Assembly: GCA_963169105.1 (NCBI GenBank)
Contig: OY720633.1
Location: forward strand, 159,727,780-159,791,779
Reading direction: 5' to 3'
DNA length: 64,000 nt
DNA from: Ceriagrion tenellum
Taxonomy: Eukaryota > Arthropoda > Insecta > Odonata > Coenagrionidae
Shown here: positions 48,801-56,060 of the stretch, piece by piece
Layout: every line of letters begins with the position of its first letter
Numbering within the stretch: the stretch's first letter is position 1
Notes under the pieces: generated by a model
Seen by the model: the letters and a program-made list of their open reading frames with translations, nothing else
What the model was told of the DNA's origin: nothing
The model's database searches: none
Translations under genes and position numbers: made by a program

Positions 48801-50849
48801 AGGTATTAAAAATTTGTCCAAAGGTCTATTGCAAACAGAAATTAGTTGGTCACCTACCGCGAAATCGCTTCCGCACTTCCACGTCATATATCTTTAAATT
48901 GGCTCTTTCTGTCCCTTTGTCTTCCACATCTAGGCATCCCGTCTCAGCCCTTCCGGACAGCGACATAGAGCTTCGTCATTGGCTAACTGAGTTATGGCGG
49001 GACAAAGAAGAAGCGCTTCGTCAGTTTTACGCGGAATACAATTCAGAATCTTCTTCGGCAAAAACGCTTCTCCACGAATTCCGCCACTTTGGTGCTCATA
49101 GGTAATTATATTACTCCTAAATCTATTTCGCAGTTTTTGCTTGACATATCTATAAAATTTTCATAAATTGTGGGCCTAGTGGTATTTTTTGGCTGCTCAT
49201 TACTTCTTCTTACTTATTTAAACTATGTAGGAGCAAATTCATAAGTAGGTATGATTTTTACCAAAAAATCAATGTTTTTGCTACTTTCGCCATGCATTAT
49301 CTATTTATGCCCTGGTAAAAATATTTTGGCCTGACACTGAATTCTCTGAAGCTGGTCTGTAACTGCTGTGAAAGACTTTATATCTGATCTAGAATTGGTC
49401 TGTTACTGGTCTGGATTTGAAACTCCTTAAGATATCTTTAAAATTCAGACCAGATACAGACCACTTCCAGAACAGATATTAGTCTTCAGGAGGGGAGGTG
49501 ATTTTGACAAATTATTTTAATAACAAAGGTGGAAAAACAATTACAATAAAAGTTAAAATCTGGAAATGAGATTGACAAATACAATCTGAGGCTTTCTTAA
49601 TATTATTTTTAGGGCAGGGGGATAAGATTTAGGGGATTAGATAAGGAAAAATATATTCATGAAAGAAGGAAATTAATGAAAAAAAAGATAGAAGATAGGA
49701 TTTTTAGGATAAAAATAAAGATTTTTGTTTTAACTTATAACATTTTCTTTTTTTAAATATTACATTTTAATGTTACTATTTATAAAATGTATTTGTCAGT
49801 CAAATTTTAAACGAGGAAGCTGGAAGGGATGACCAAATTATAGGGGGAAATAGGGATTTGGGGTGGGGGCGATTTTTGCTATAGCTTTTGAGGGAGATCT
49901 GATAGTCAATGAAATTGGTCTATTTACGATGCAGTCTATATATTATAGAATACATTAGAGCATCCCCAATATTTGATTGCGACAATGGATGTATATTACA
50001 TTATATTTTTTATCCTTGTGGAACAACTTGAAAGGCCTACTTAAAGGAAATTCACAGATCAAAAAATATCTATTGGTCTATTATAATTTTTGTAAGCAAT
50101 CCATCAGTATCTCACATATCTTCAGTCACTTTTTTCAGGGAACTTGAATTTAATTTTTCCAGGGAGTGTAAGTTTCTCTGATTCTAGACCATATATACTT
50201 TAATTAGCACCAAATGGTTGAAGTGATTGCATATTAATTTTAAAAACTGTACTTGTACACACAAAATTTGGGTGATAATTTTGCATCACCTGTCCAAGCA
50301 ATATTAGTTTTATGTGTGGAGGAACTTGGTGGCTCTCCCCTTTCCTGACTGAAATGTTCATGAGTGGAAAACATTGAAAGGTTGACATGACTTAGGAATC
50401 AAGGTTCCTGCTAGAGGTATTTCGTTCCTCTGCCCATTCATCCTTATTTCATTCACCCTCATCTCTCTGTTGATGAGTGTCACTGAATTATGGAATGTCT
50501 TCTCATTTTACTTTTAGTGTACATTAAGTTTTAGGATGTAAAAATAATATTACAGATGTCATGGCATACATTCTTCCATAGCAGGTCCTGTTGCATGGCT
50601 CGGGCAGGATGTACATGTGCCGCTCCTCCTTCCAATGCTCTGTACCTGGCCCTCTTCTCCTGGACATCACTAACCATTTTGACCATCATTGCTCTAATTA
50701 TTTCTCCTGCTGCGCGACTTTGGGTTGCTGCTAACACCATTTTCTTCATCAGTTTATCAATTTTTACTGATGGGCTACAAAACTTTGAAGTGACACTTTT
50801 CCGTGCTCGTCGAGCTCTCTTCCGTAATTTTTGGTTGAAACGGAAATGA
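3680..50849 (+). CDS. LCLAT1: Lysocardiolipin acyltransferase 1-like gene, seven coding exons (401 aa)
   Basis: Joining 3680-3865, 13292-13496, 22747-22859, 33921-34071, 45065-45182, 48934-49101 and 50585-50849 gives 1206 nt: 401 codons and TGA, with every junction in frame and every intron GT-AG. The product is an ER/mitochondria-associated-membrane acyltransferase of the PlsC/AGPAT superfamily. The family transfers acyl chains from acyl-CoA to lysocardiolipin and other lysophospholipids during cardiolipin remodelling. Visible are an N-terminal hydrophobic segment (about residues 9-38), block I NHRTRLD (H92, D97), block II FLYIHR (139-144), block III FPEGTD (172-177), and a C-terminal hydrophobic region (about 332-374). 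Length fits the family (about 376-414 aa). The tail ends LKRK and lacks the dilysine KKXX signal of the human protein. AGPAT5 is the nearest alternative, but the collinear match to LCLAT1 (LDAVYDITVAYP, FPEGTD rather than FPEGTR) favours this call. Transcription should start in the CpG-rich block upstream. Confidence 0.93.
3953..3970. repeat. (CA)9 microsatellite
   Basis: Nine uninterrupted CA dinucleotides lie about 90 bp after the exon 1 donor. Confidence 0.9.
8600..9140 (+). pseudogene. LINE reverse-transcriptase remnant (RTE/R1-like)
   Basis: Conceptual translation across frameshifts and stops gives reverse-transcriptase signatures in order: DVDEIPTEFLEYAELRTLYK, then ILTRIIHRRMGKKMEKILDK leading into DQCGFR (cf. 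EDQFGFR in intact elements), then degraded YINFID (cf. FIDLEKAF). No long frame survives. The exact clade and both ends are unresolved. Confidence 0.72.
12813..13104 (+). mobile_element. tRNA-derived SINE, copy 1, full TSD
   Basis: A polymerase-III B-box-like GGTTCAAATCCC lies about 60 nt inside the element, and the 3' end is AAATATCCAATCC. A perfect 13-bp target-site duplication, CAAAAAGGCCTTT, flanks it at 12800-12812 and 13105-13117. The same body occurs inverted at 36324-36603, and a relative sits at 46222-46500. Confidence 0.85.
13292..13496 (+). CDS. LCLAT1: LCLAT1 coding exon 2 (acyltransferase block I)
   Basis: The acceptor is CCTCTAG|GCG and the donor CCAG|GTGAGA, phase 0 in and phase 1 out. 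It encodes ALMELLFGTRV through the catalytic block NHRTRLDWNFLW to HFPGPG. The histidine and aspartate of the H(X4)D charge relay are intact. This order and spacing match LCLAT1 proteins closely. Confidence 0.93.
14465..14612. repeat. Short dispersed repeat, copy A
   Basis: The stretch from CAGGGGAGAATTAGGG to CCTCTTAATCC corresponds with divergence to 55914-56060. Shared blocks are CAGGGGAG-ATTA-GG, a GGGGAG block followed by GACTG, the GAGGG block and CTTAATCC. The ends are short imperfect inverted repeats (GGATTAAG and CTTAATCC in copy B). Confidence 0.6.
15536..16030 (+). pseudogene. 3' end of a LINE (ORF2 C-terminus plus 3' UTR)
   Basis: Translation with a few stops reads VRNDWIPQECILDV, then SLLHRLGHTDELDES, then NGERGRGGWRKSLVNAVEEI. 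This is the familiar C-terminal pattern of RTE/R1-type ORF2 (LRWFGHV..., RGRP..., W.D.V..D). A 3' UTR follows, ending near TGTAAATAAAG. The element is truncated at its 5' end. Confidence 0.7.
19690..20000 (+). pseudogene. LINE ORF2 C-terminal remnant
   Basis: The frame around 19800-19990 gives VDNFVCLGQMFAKFGGMDEV and then IKRRTNA, followed by stops and MEVK. This corresponds to the VEEFKYLGS...EIKRRI...AF motif downstream of the RT domain in R1/RTE-type elements. It is heavily mutated. Confidence 0.6.
20160..21412 (+). pseudogene. Decayed CR1-like LINE with endonuclease domain
   Basis: Apurinic-type endonuclease pieces appear in order across frameshifts: INLVAVNCLSVKNMRTEVEH; EVFPPRYKIYKRGRPDMTGG followed by VVFVAV; an RTLDSKE segment; IIGKDFNLQSMNRETYC (cf. 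GGDFNLP); EVLDLLAINHPALIH; and EGITDHKVIFVVLK (the SDH motif, here TDH). A basic linker follows. The RT domain is missing and the sequence jumps to a 3' tail with ATGCAGATGTAGATGAAG. This is an internally deleted, inactive copy. Confidence 0.75.
22747..22859 (+). CDS. LCLAT1: LCLAT1 coding exon 3 (block II)
   Basis: The acceptor is CCTCAG|GATGGG and the donor TCAG|GTGAGT. Two bases complete the split Gly codon, then 37 codons follow and the exon ends in phase 0. It encodes WVMQMSCFLYIHRSW and then ILDYFRDLRHSCQ, matching the block II region of LCLAT1, where the conserved arginine is thought to help bind the glycerol-phosphate moiety. Confidence 0.93.
22965..23450 (-). pseudogene. LINE 3' end with C-terminal Cys/His motif, minus strand
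   Basis: On the minus strand a frame reads WRKLFRRAPLKMF, then CRPYAFNEVEITCYDCD, then SVRHILTECDKYRFVRNRL. The pattern C..C......HILTEC..Y...R..L is the C-terminal motif of Jockey/I/R1-type ORF2, downstream of RNase H where present. The 3' UTR runs to AAATAAACACTACTACTA, a short repeat tail typical of such LINEs. Only the 3' part is present. Confidence 0.7.
23808..23900. repeat. Short dispersed repeat, first copy
   Basis: The segment CACCAGGAATTTTCTTAGGG followed by AAGATGTTTACCAGTAATC closely parallels 26020-26063. GTGTTTACCAGTAAT recurs once more at about 23890, so the motif is locally repeated. Confidence 0.55.
26020..26063. repeat. Short dispersed repeat, second copy
   Basis: CAGCACCGAGTATTTTCGTA followed by GGGAGTATGTTTACCAGTAATC resembles the copy at 23808. 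Confidence 0.5.
33534..33551. repeat. (AT)n microsatellite
   Basis: A run of alternating A and T occurs in intron 3, about 370 bp before exon 4. Confidence 0.85.
33921..34071 (+). CDS. LCLAT1: LCLAT1 coding exon 4 (block III FPEGTD)
   Basis: The acceptor is TTTCCGCAG|ATACTC and the donor CAAA|GTGAGT, phase 0 in and phase 1 out. It encodes ILIFPEGTDF, then KYDQVLHPKTTGFVFLAQ, both highly conserved in LCLAT1. The 99 nt immediately upstream (33822-33920) are open in the same frame; that is reported as a finding and not included here. Confidence 0.93.
36324..36603 (-). mobile_element. tRNA-derived SINE, copy 2, with 13-bp TSD
   Basis: This is the reverse complement of the 12813-13104 family, including the B-box-like GGTTCAAATCCC, and is 5'-truncated. 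The 3' tail (ATCCAATCCAATCC) lies at the low-coordinate end. A perfect 13-bp duplication, TTCTCATCTCTTG, flanks it at 36311-36323 and 36604-36616, showing an insertion by target-primed retroposition. Confidence 0.87.
39010..39243. mobile_element. Long foldback (MITE-like) element
   Basis: The left arm begins TGATATTGAGATGAAATAAG and the right arm ends with the near-complement CATCTCAATAT. The arms pair over about 100 bp each, including ACAAAACTTAAATGGTATAAGCCC-type sequence and the CGACCGGTTTCAAC / GAAACCGG blocks. An AT-rich spacer of about 35 bp lies at the centre. A perfect 14-bp direct repeat, AAACTATGTTTGAT, lies at 39000-39013 and 39288-39301. No coding capacity. Confidence 0.8.
41160..42000 (+). 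pseudogene. LINE ORF2 fragment (linker and RT N-terminal part)
   Basis: A 153-codon open frame at 41398-41859 encodes a lysine-rich linker and then the RT signature KNIAPGADNIIGEIIKALGS followed by LCELIKEGY (cf. APG.D.IP.E.LK...). After a frameshift it continues IKNTEMISPRMESKIEDNLS and ENQFGLRKNRGTRQ, the conserved RT block 'ENQFGFRKGRGTR'. Upstream, other frames carry further linker pieces. The fragment stops abruptly at 42000, where a hAT-like end begins. Less decayed than the other LINE pieces here. Confidence 0.78.
42001..42120 (+). mobile_element. Possible hAT-type element end
   Basis: CAGAGGTGGGTCGTTCGCGA begins exactly where the LINE reading frame is lost. CAGAGGTGGG-type termini are common in hAT transposons, and an internal palindrome (TTCGCGAA) follows. 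I could not find the opposite end, so the boundary on the right is arbitrary. Confidence 0.4.
42455..42505 (-). ncRNA. Hammerhead-ribozyme-like motif (Penelope-type, minimal)
   Basis: Read on the minus strand: core CTGAAGA (42496-42490, fitting CUGANGA), a stem-loop (42488-42475, loop TAAA), GAAA (42474-42471), a two-pair helix III closed by the loop CCGG (C42470 with G42465; A42471 with T42464), and C42463 at the expected cleavage position. Helix I forms nine pairs between 42505-42497 and 42462-42454, one of them G-T. Helix II has two G-T pairs and one unpaired T (42489). Activity is unproven. Confidence 0.45.
43216..43305 (-). mobile_element. tRNA-Ala-like SINE unit, minus-strand partner of an inverted pair
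   Basis: On the minus strand it reads GCCTGAATAGCGTAGTGG (A-box-like) and later GTTTCGATTCCCGGG (B-box-like). The anticodon-loop-like CCAGCAA would give AGC (Ala). It mirrors 43326-43415 across a 20-bp spacer. Confidence 0.65.
43326..43415 (+). mobile_element. tRNA-Ala-like SINE unit, plus-strand partner of an inverted pair
   Basis: GCCTGGA and TCCAGGC form a perfect 7-bp acceptor-like stem around TGGCGTAGTGG (A box) and GGTGTGATTCC (degenerate B box). The anticodon arm and T arm are poorly paired, so I call this a tRNA-derived repeat, not a functional tRNA gene. Confidence 0.65.
44280..44345. repeat. AT-rich low-complexity tract
   Basis: The tract is almost pure A/T, with TATATATAATATTTATATAA. 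Confidence 0.8.
45065..45182 (+). CDS. LCLAT1: LCLAT1 coding exon 5
   Basis: The acceptor is TTTTCACAG|ATGGAC and the donor AAAAG|GTAAGT. After completing an Asn codon it encodes GQLDAVYDITVAYPRSLPQS and then a stretch ending EEVYFRVK. This is the family's ITVAYP region (acyltransferase block IV area). It leaves in phase 2. Confidence 0.92.
45526..45782. repeat. Diverged tandem duplication, period about 126 bp
   Basis: CAGGAATTGAAGCACCTAA starts at 45526 and again at 45652. Both are followed by TTTTGGAAAGAT, then CGTACCAATTC or TGTACCAATTC, then TATGGGAAATT or TGTGGGAAATT, GTCGC and ACACAGG. A third unit appears to begin at 45783 (CAGGATTTC) but is lost quickly. Confidence 0.75.
46222..46500 (+). 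mobile_element. tRNA-derived SINE, related subfamily
   Basis: GGTTCGAATCCCC near 46246-46258 is a perfect B box, preceded by GTTGGTAAGCACCC. Downstream blocks (AATGGCGGAGATCTTTCATT, CCCGATCCCTCCTTGGGTGT, CTAATGCCGACGTTGGGTTT) match the 12813 family in order but with divergence. No TSD found. Confidence 0.75.
47026..47157 (+). pseudogene. Possible THAP-domain fragment
   Basis: A frame reads LKHCLVPKCTNTTGMPRLSI and continues FCTIPQYGERRSTRMKKCRK. The C-X4-C pair, N, P and basic run resemble the N-terminal half of a THAP zinc finger (C..C.N...P...F...P....R), as found in P-element-like transposases and host THAP genes. The Trp and the C-terminal H..C pair are not evident. Uncertain. Confidence 0.3.
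48934..49101 (+). CDS. LCLAT1: LCLAT1 coding exon 6
   Basis: The acceptor is CACATCTAG|GCATCC and the donor CATAG|GTAATT. One base completes an Arg codon, 55 codons follow, and two bases (AG) are left over. It encodes LPDSDIELRHWLTELWRDKE followed by EALRQFY, equivalent to the LCLAT1 stretch that ends in WEEKEERLRSFY in the human protein. Confidence 0.9.
49102..50584 (+). other. LCLAT1: LCLAT1 intron 6
   Basis: This is a 1.48-kb AT-rich intron with few CpG dinucleotides. I see no repeats or genes in it. Confidence 0.8.
50585..50849 (+). CDS. LCLAT1: LCLAT1 terminal coding exon (C-terminal membrane region)
   Basis: The acceptor CCATAGCAG|GTCC supplies one base that turns the AG left by exon 6 into Arg; 87 codons and TGA follow. 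The encoded tail has two hydrophobic runs around LYLALFSWTSLTILTIIALI and LWVAANTIFFISLSIF, then a basic end. The more obvious acceptor at 50554-50555 would put the exon out of frame and stop it early, so it was not used. The chosen site is a tandem NAGNAG acceptor: using the first AG (exon from 50582) adds one Ser in frame. Confidence 0.82.
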
Positions 50850-50990
50850 CAGCATCAGTCCCGCCCAGGGTTACCGCAGCAATCCAGGGGCAGGAGCTAG
50901 CAAAAATTATGGATTTTATAGGTAACAATTTACCCAATGTCCATAGGAATGTTTTGTTCATGAATAATGGTTATTGACATCTATTTTTTC

Positions 50991-50996
50991 ATTAAA
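50991..50996 (+). terminator. LCLAT1: Proximal polyadenylation signal candidate (ATTAAA)
   Basis: ATTAAA lies about 140 nt after the LCLAT1 stop codon and is the first canonical variant downstream. A further AATAAA is at 51586-51591, and another within GGAATAAAAG at 58363-58368 could serve a very long 3'UTR. Which is used cannot be told from sequence. Confidence 0.35.
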
Positions 50997-51585
50997 TATA
51001 CATGTTATATATTGTCTGTTAAAAATTAACCCTTAAAGTATTGTGATTTTTCGGGAACTCTGTACGAAATTATTTTTTTAAAGAGTGAATGCATTTTACT
51101 GCGTGAAAAATGAATGAAAGAGAGAGAGAATGTGGATTTTTGTTGAGCTTCATATTTATGCTGAACATTGTGTGATGATGTGTTGTAGTTGTTAAATTAG
51201 CTATAGTATTACATGCCCAGAGTTTTTACTCTAGGTAACGTGAATTCCAGTGCCAAAGAAAAAATGTACTACTTCCAGGAGGTGGTAAAATATTATGTAC
51301 ATATTTATTAGGATAGAATTTTGTAATGCAATCAATGTTATGTGCAATTTATATTACATTGTTCGAATTTGCAAATTTTGCTTTTCTTTGTGCATATAAC
51401 TGCTTGTATCATTCAATCTCTTATTGCCCTGATACATGGGCATAGCCTGAGAGATCCAAATCTTCTCTATAGAGCTGGACAGGATGATGCCTGGCCCTCC
51501 CAAACTTAAATCTATGGCCACAGATGGGTGTCCTGGACCCCCAAGCATAAATCATGGCCATGCCCATGCCCCAATAGGAAAGCAT

Positions 51586-51591
51586 AATAAA
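51586..51591 (+). terminator. LCLAT1: Alternative polyadenylation signal candidate (AATAAA)
   Basis: This is the first exact AATAAA after the LCLAT1 stop, about 740 nt downstream. Confidence 0.35.
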
Positions 51592-54070
51592 TAACACTAG
51601 ATTCCATAATGTGATAAGGATGAATGACTTCAGGATTATATTATCCTCTAATTTCCATCAAAATCCTTAATACCAGTGCCATCTAAATGCATAGTCCCAT
51701 CAATGGGCACTGCCCCAAGTGCAAGAAGTGCGCAGCCATCTCATGGAAATCTATGATAATGATTAGTAGGGACCTTGTACTTTACCTTATCCTAGAGCTC
51801 CCAATTAATTGAAGATGGTACTGCCTAATACATCTCATTACTTTGAGTAGATTTTAAATTTTACAGAAATTAGAGGATGAACATGAAAGAGGTCATTCAT
51901 GAGTAGATATTGTCACAATTAGAGGGTGAATTTTTACCTCATGTTACACTAAGAGCTTCCAATACCTGAGAATAATGTGCACTCATCCATATATATTCAA
52001 ATCAGGAATAATAATATAAATGCTGCCAGTAACAGCATACCCAGGGTGCAAACTAGGGAGAGGCAGTTATTTTTAGATTAGGAAGCTAGGGGAGGGGGTG
52101 AGGGGAAGTCATTTGGTGCAACATGACTGGTACATACTTCTAACAAAATAAATTATTTTGTATTAAATAGGTACTAGGAAAATAATCTGTATTACCATAA
52201 AACAGAATCTGCTGCAATTACTCAAAGACACTGCATTCTCTCTACATTTCTATGTTTTATTTCACAGCTTCTAAGAAAGTGCATATACCCCTTGCTGGGT
52301 ACCTAAGTCCATGGCATTCATTGAGAATTCAATGCCAACCCAAAACGATAAATACCAGTTGAAGTGTCCCTTTAACATAGCTTGTATTACTCTCAGGTCA
52401 TATGCTTAAAAGTTCATGCAATTATTCAGCTTTACATATTATTATTTTCAACGGATTCATCATTTTATCATATTTTGTAATTTTTCAACACATGCCCTCC
52501 TACATTGGCATTCCTGGCCAATATAAAAAGGTACTTTGTGATAGAAAACTTTAAAGTACAAATATAATTCAAATAAATTCTTCCATGCTGATTAATACAC
52601 TTTAAGGTAGCTATTTAAAAGGCGTCCTACTTCATTAAACCTACACATAGATGCACGAGTTGTAATAATACAACTAATATAGCCTACTGAATATTATGGT
52701 TGTGATGGACAAGCTCAAGCACCCATGATATAGCTCCATAGTTGTTGCCTGTTTCTTGAAATTACATAAATTATAATGATTCATGTTATGTTAAACAATG
52801 CTTCATATTATGATGGTGCTTCAATATTACTGCTACACTGAAGGAAATATTTTTAAATATTCATTATACTATCAACCAGACTTGTTTGGTGTCCAGGCAA
52901 TTTCAGTTCAATAGTTCAGGTACACCAATAATGCTAGTTTCGTAGCAGTATACCTGTTACCACAGGATGGATTCCAAATGGATAGACTCAACTTGCTATT
53001 TAAGTGTCCTTCAATCATTCTAAAGTATTGTAGTGGTGCATTAAAGGGATTTTAATCTATGTTGAAGGCAAGGCTAAAAATATTTACATGCTTGGGTATG
53101 GTTGTTCTTGAAAAGCTGCAATTCATAGTTCATTTGCTTATAAGATATTGCCAATTTCTAAAACAGTTTGAATAGCTCCTACGGTTGTCTTAAGTAGGAT
53201 GATACTTAAATAACATCACCTTCTAGATTTCTCTGGTATTTTATCCTGCCTTTGTTGTCATTTAGATTTAGAACTAAATGGCAGAATTGCGAATTCTATA
53301 GTGAAACACTGCCATCAAAATAAATGATTTAGATATCCTTCTTTATGCCATTAGCTGCCTTCTGTAAAGTACTGTCTGAGGTGAATTGATGATGAAAATT
53401 GGACAAAGAAGGACTGATAACCCACCGCCACATTTAGTATGATTGCTTATGGTGTGCTTTGCTCACTCACAATTAAACAAATAGTATCATAGTGATGAAG
53501 CCACTGATAAAAATATGAAAATTAGCAAATGGTGAGAATCAAGAATGGGATGGATGTACATTTCTGAAATACATACATCATCTTTTCGAGACAACCCACT
53601 CTGTTATGATTTAACTATGCAGTAATGATGTCTTGACATAAGACTTGCTTCAAGCCGATCGTAGGAACTATACAGTTACATCAACGGTAATTATCATGTA
53701 GACTATGAGGCAAAACTACTCCACAGGCATGGTGAAGCCTGAGATAAAAACTGATGGATTTAGCTGATTGCCGGGCAATGGAATTTAACCTCATTAAGCG
53801 ACACCCATATTTCATATCAAGCAACTCTTAAGTCATAAAACATCCATGCTTGCACTGATGGTAGTGTCCTTCTGTGTAAGGGATAAAGGTTTTAGTGTAG
53901 TTTTAAAAAACTGAGGCAGAAACTGCGTCAATACTTATATATACATCTATGAAAAATCTCTGAGTGAAAGCACATTACAAAATCAATTCTAAAAATCTCG
54001 GGAGAGTACATGCAAAATCTGGGGACAGCTGTATATAATGCAATATATACTCATGTACTGATGAAGTCTT

Positions 54071-54200
54071 CTTGGGTTTTCCACCAGGTCAGGTCATTAT
54101 GGGCTGACGTTTCAATGGCTACCATCGTCCCTGAGGACGATGGCGGTGGTAGCCATCGAAACGTCGGCCCATAACAACCTGACCCAGTGGAAAACCCGAG
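54071..54200. mobile_element. Foldback MITE with hammerhead-like arms
   Basis: The left arm (CTTGGGTTTTCCACC ... GGCTACCATCGTCC) is the near reverse complement of the right arm (GGACGATGG ... GGTAGCCATCGAAACGTCGG ... GGAAAACCCGAG). Total length is about 130 bp. The + strand carries CTGAGGA at 54131-54137, a perfect 6-bp stem GATGGC/GCCATC and then GAAAC-GTCG. Confidence 0.75.
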
Positions 54201-55913
54201 GTGACTACCTCAGTATAATATGCTGGGAAAGAACTAAATCATATTTTATACTCATGTAGTCCACAACACTATGTGGCCATGCATGTTTAGCAGGGTGAAG
54301 TCAGGCACCACAGGTAATCCACACAATTTGAACATTTGGCAACTCAGCGGGTAAAAACTTGAACTGGCTGGCCTGGCAACTACATATTGTTTAAGCCCTC
54401 CTTGTCACCCAACACATACATGATCTTACTCTCATGCATACAATTAAGATTGCTACCAGTGTGTTTTATGAATACTCCATAATATTTCCTGGTGTAAGTT
54501 ATTGTTGGTTCCAATTAAATCACTAAAAACTGGCTCAAGAGTTTTGGTTACTTAGATCAATTTTCACATTAGCAGTTCAATGGATTAGTATTTATGGAAT
54601 GATTTTTCAATAAGTGTTGCAAAAACAATGATTGAGTAGTTAAGAGGGTTGAATACCTCTGCCATAAACACCCTATTAGTTCTGGCTTCAGCCACTGCTA
54701 AGGTGAGATCCTTGCCTTCCCCTCCATAACCCATGTTGGACAACAGTGCCACCAATATCACAGCAAAAAATTCATTGCATGAGTCCACAAGAATGCTCGC
54801 TGAGACATTATATTGTGCAATTTGCAACATTTTGACGATCCTACATGGAGATGAAAAAGCCCCACTGATAGATTTTTTAGCAATACACATGTCATAGCGA
54901 TCACTTGGTTTTCGACACATTAAAATTTCTTCTGCATCCGAAAAAATTATATACATAGCAAATGGATGGAATGCTTATGATTAAAATGGATCCTTATCCT
55001 ACAAGCCCTCAGAAAAAATTATTTGCTTCAACTAGGAAGCATAACAGAGCGGTAAAATAAAAGTGCATAGATGTATGAGGAAGCATTTTCAGCCATGTTA
55101 TAGAACCCCCTGAAGGTAATGTTTAAAATTGTGTAATTACAATAATAAAAGCATAAGCATTCACCTTCAATGACAGTGTAACTACCCACAATTGTTGGCA
55201 GTGCTCTCAAATATGGCTGTCGTAATGATGTGTGTACCTGTTTGTATGCTGTTTAAATTATCCATGCCTGGTGAGCCCAGGGATGTCACCAATCTTTTGA
55301 TAACATAATATGCACCGACCAGTTGTGATAATACTAGTTACAGTTATAGGATTAATGATATCATGCCTTGTTTGTTTTCTATGAACGGTTATATTTCCTA
55401 TTACATTTTTTATTAAGGCAGACACTGATATGATTACTGCTTAAGTGCTGTAGTTCCCAGCCTGAAAGATGCACTTTTTTGACACAAAAATGTGATCCTA
55501 TATCAAACTGTATTTCACAGGACAAGTATCTAGTGAATAATTTCTTGTTATCAAACTAGAATAATTGCATTGTGTCTTATGTACCAGGAAATACAGTAAC
55601 TCAACGTTTCCCTTGAATAGTAAAATAATATGCATCATGTTTTTAAAGTCCTCTCAGATAGGGTCACCCAGCATCAACATAAATTGATGTAAAAAATTAC
55701 CATTGTACCACTGAATGCTCAACAACTTTTATCATTTGGCTTGATGCTTCAGATGCACAGCTGGATGTACGTTACGAGAAAACCTTGTGTATTTTCATTA
55801 TATAAACTGTCCTGGACCCTTACTTATCAAGATGTCTTCCTTGGCTGTCCATGATGATGCGCATACAATCCCTGTAAAACTGACATCCCAGCTAAATAGA
55901 CATGTGCGCAAGA

Positions 55914-56060
55914 CAGGGGAGGATTAAGGCTGTTATTTTGGGGAGGCTGACTGATACTTTCCTGGGGTCTTGGGGACAAGGAATACCTTGTGATTTCAAT
56001 TTTTCCGGAATCATTGGGAGAGAGGGGAGGCAGCCACCTCTACTCTACACTCCTTAATCC
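55914..56060. repeat. Short dispersed repeat, copy B
   Basis: This is a relative of 14465-14612: CAGGGGAGGATTAAGG at the left, GAGAGGGGAGGCAGCC inside, CTCCTTAATCC at the right. GGATTAAG and CTTAATCC form an 8-bp terminal inverted repeat. Confidence 0.6.

Larger units (their letters stand above)
45183..48933 (+). other. LCLAT1: LCLAT1 intron 5
   Basis: This 3.75-kb intron contains a roughly 126-bp tandem duplication (45526-45782), a SINE (46222-46500) and a short THAP-like fragment (47026-47157). The remainder shows no gene. The 176-codon frame at 45856-46386 runs into the SINE and is not credible. Confidence 0.85.

Noticed and set aside
50556..50584. Using the acceptor at 50554-50555 for the last LCLAT1 exon
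   Set aside because: With the two bases left from exon 6 it shifts out of the hydrophobic C-terminal frame and meets a stop before the membrane region.
54585..54956. 123-codon minus-strand frame
   Set aside because: No motif, no family resemblance and no supporting neighbours. It might deserve a transcript check but is not called.
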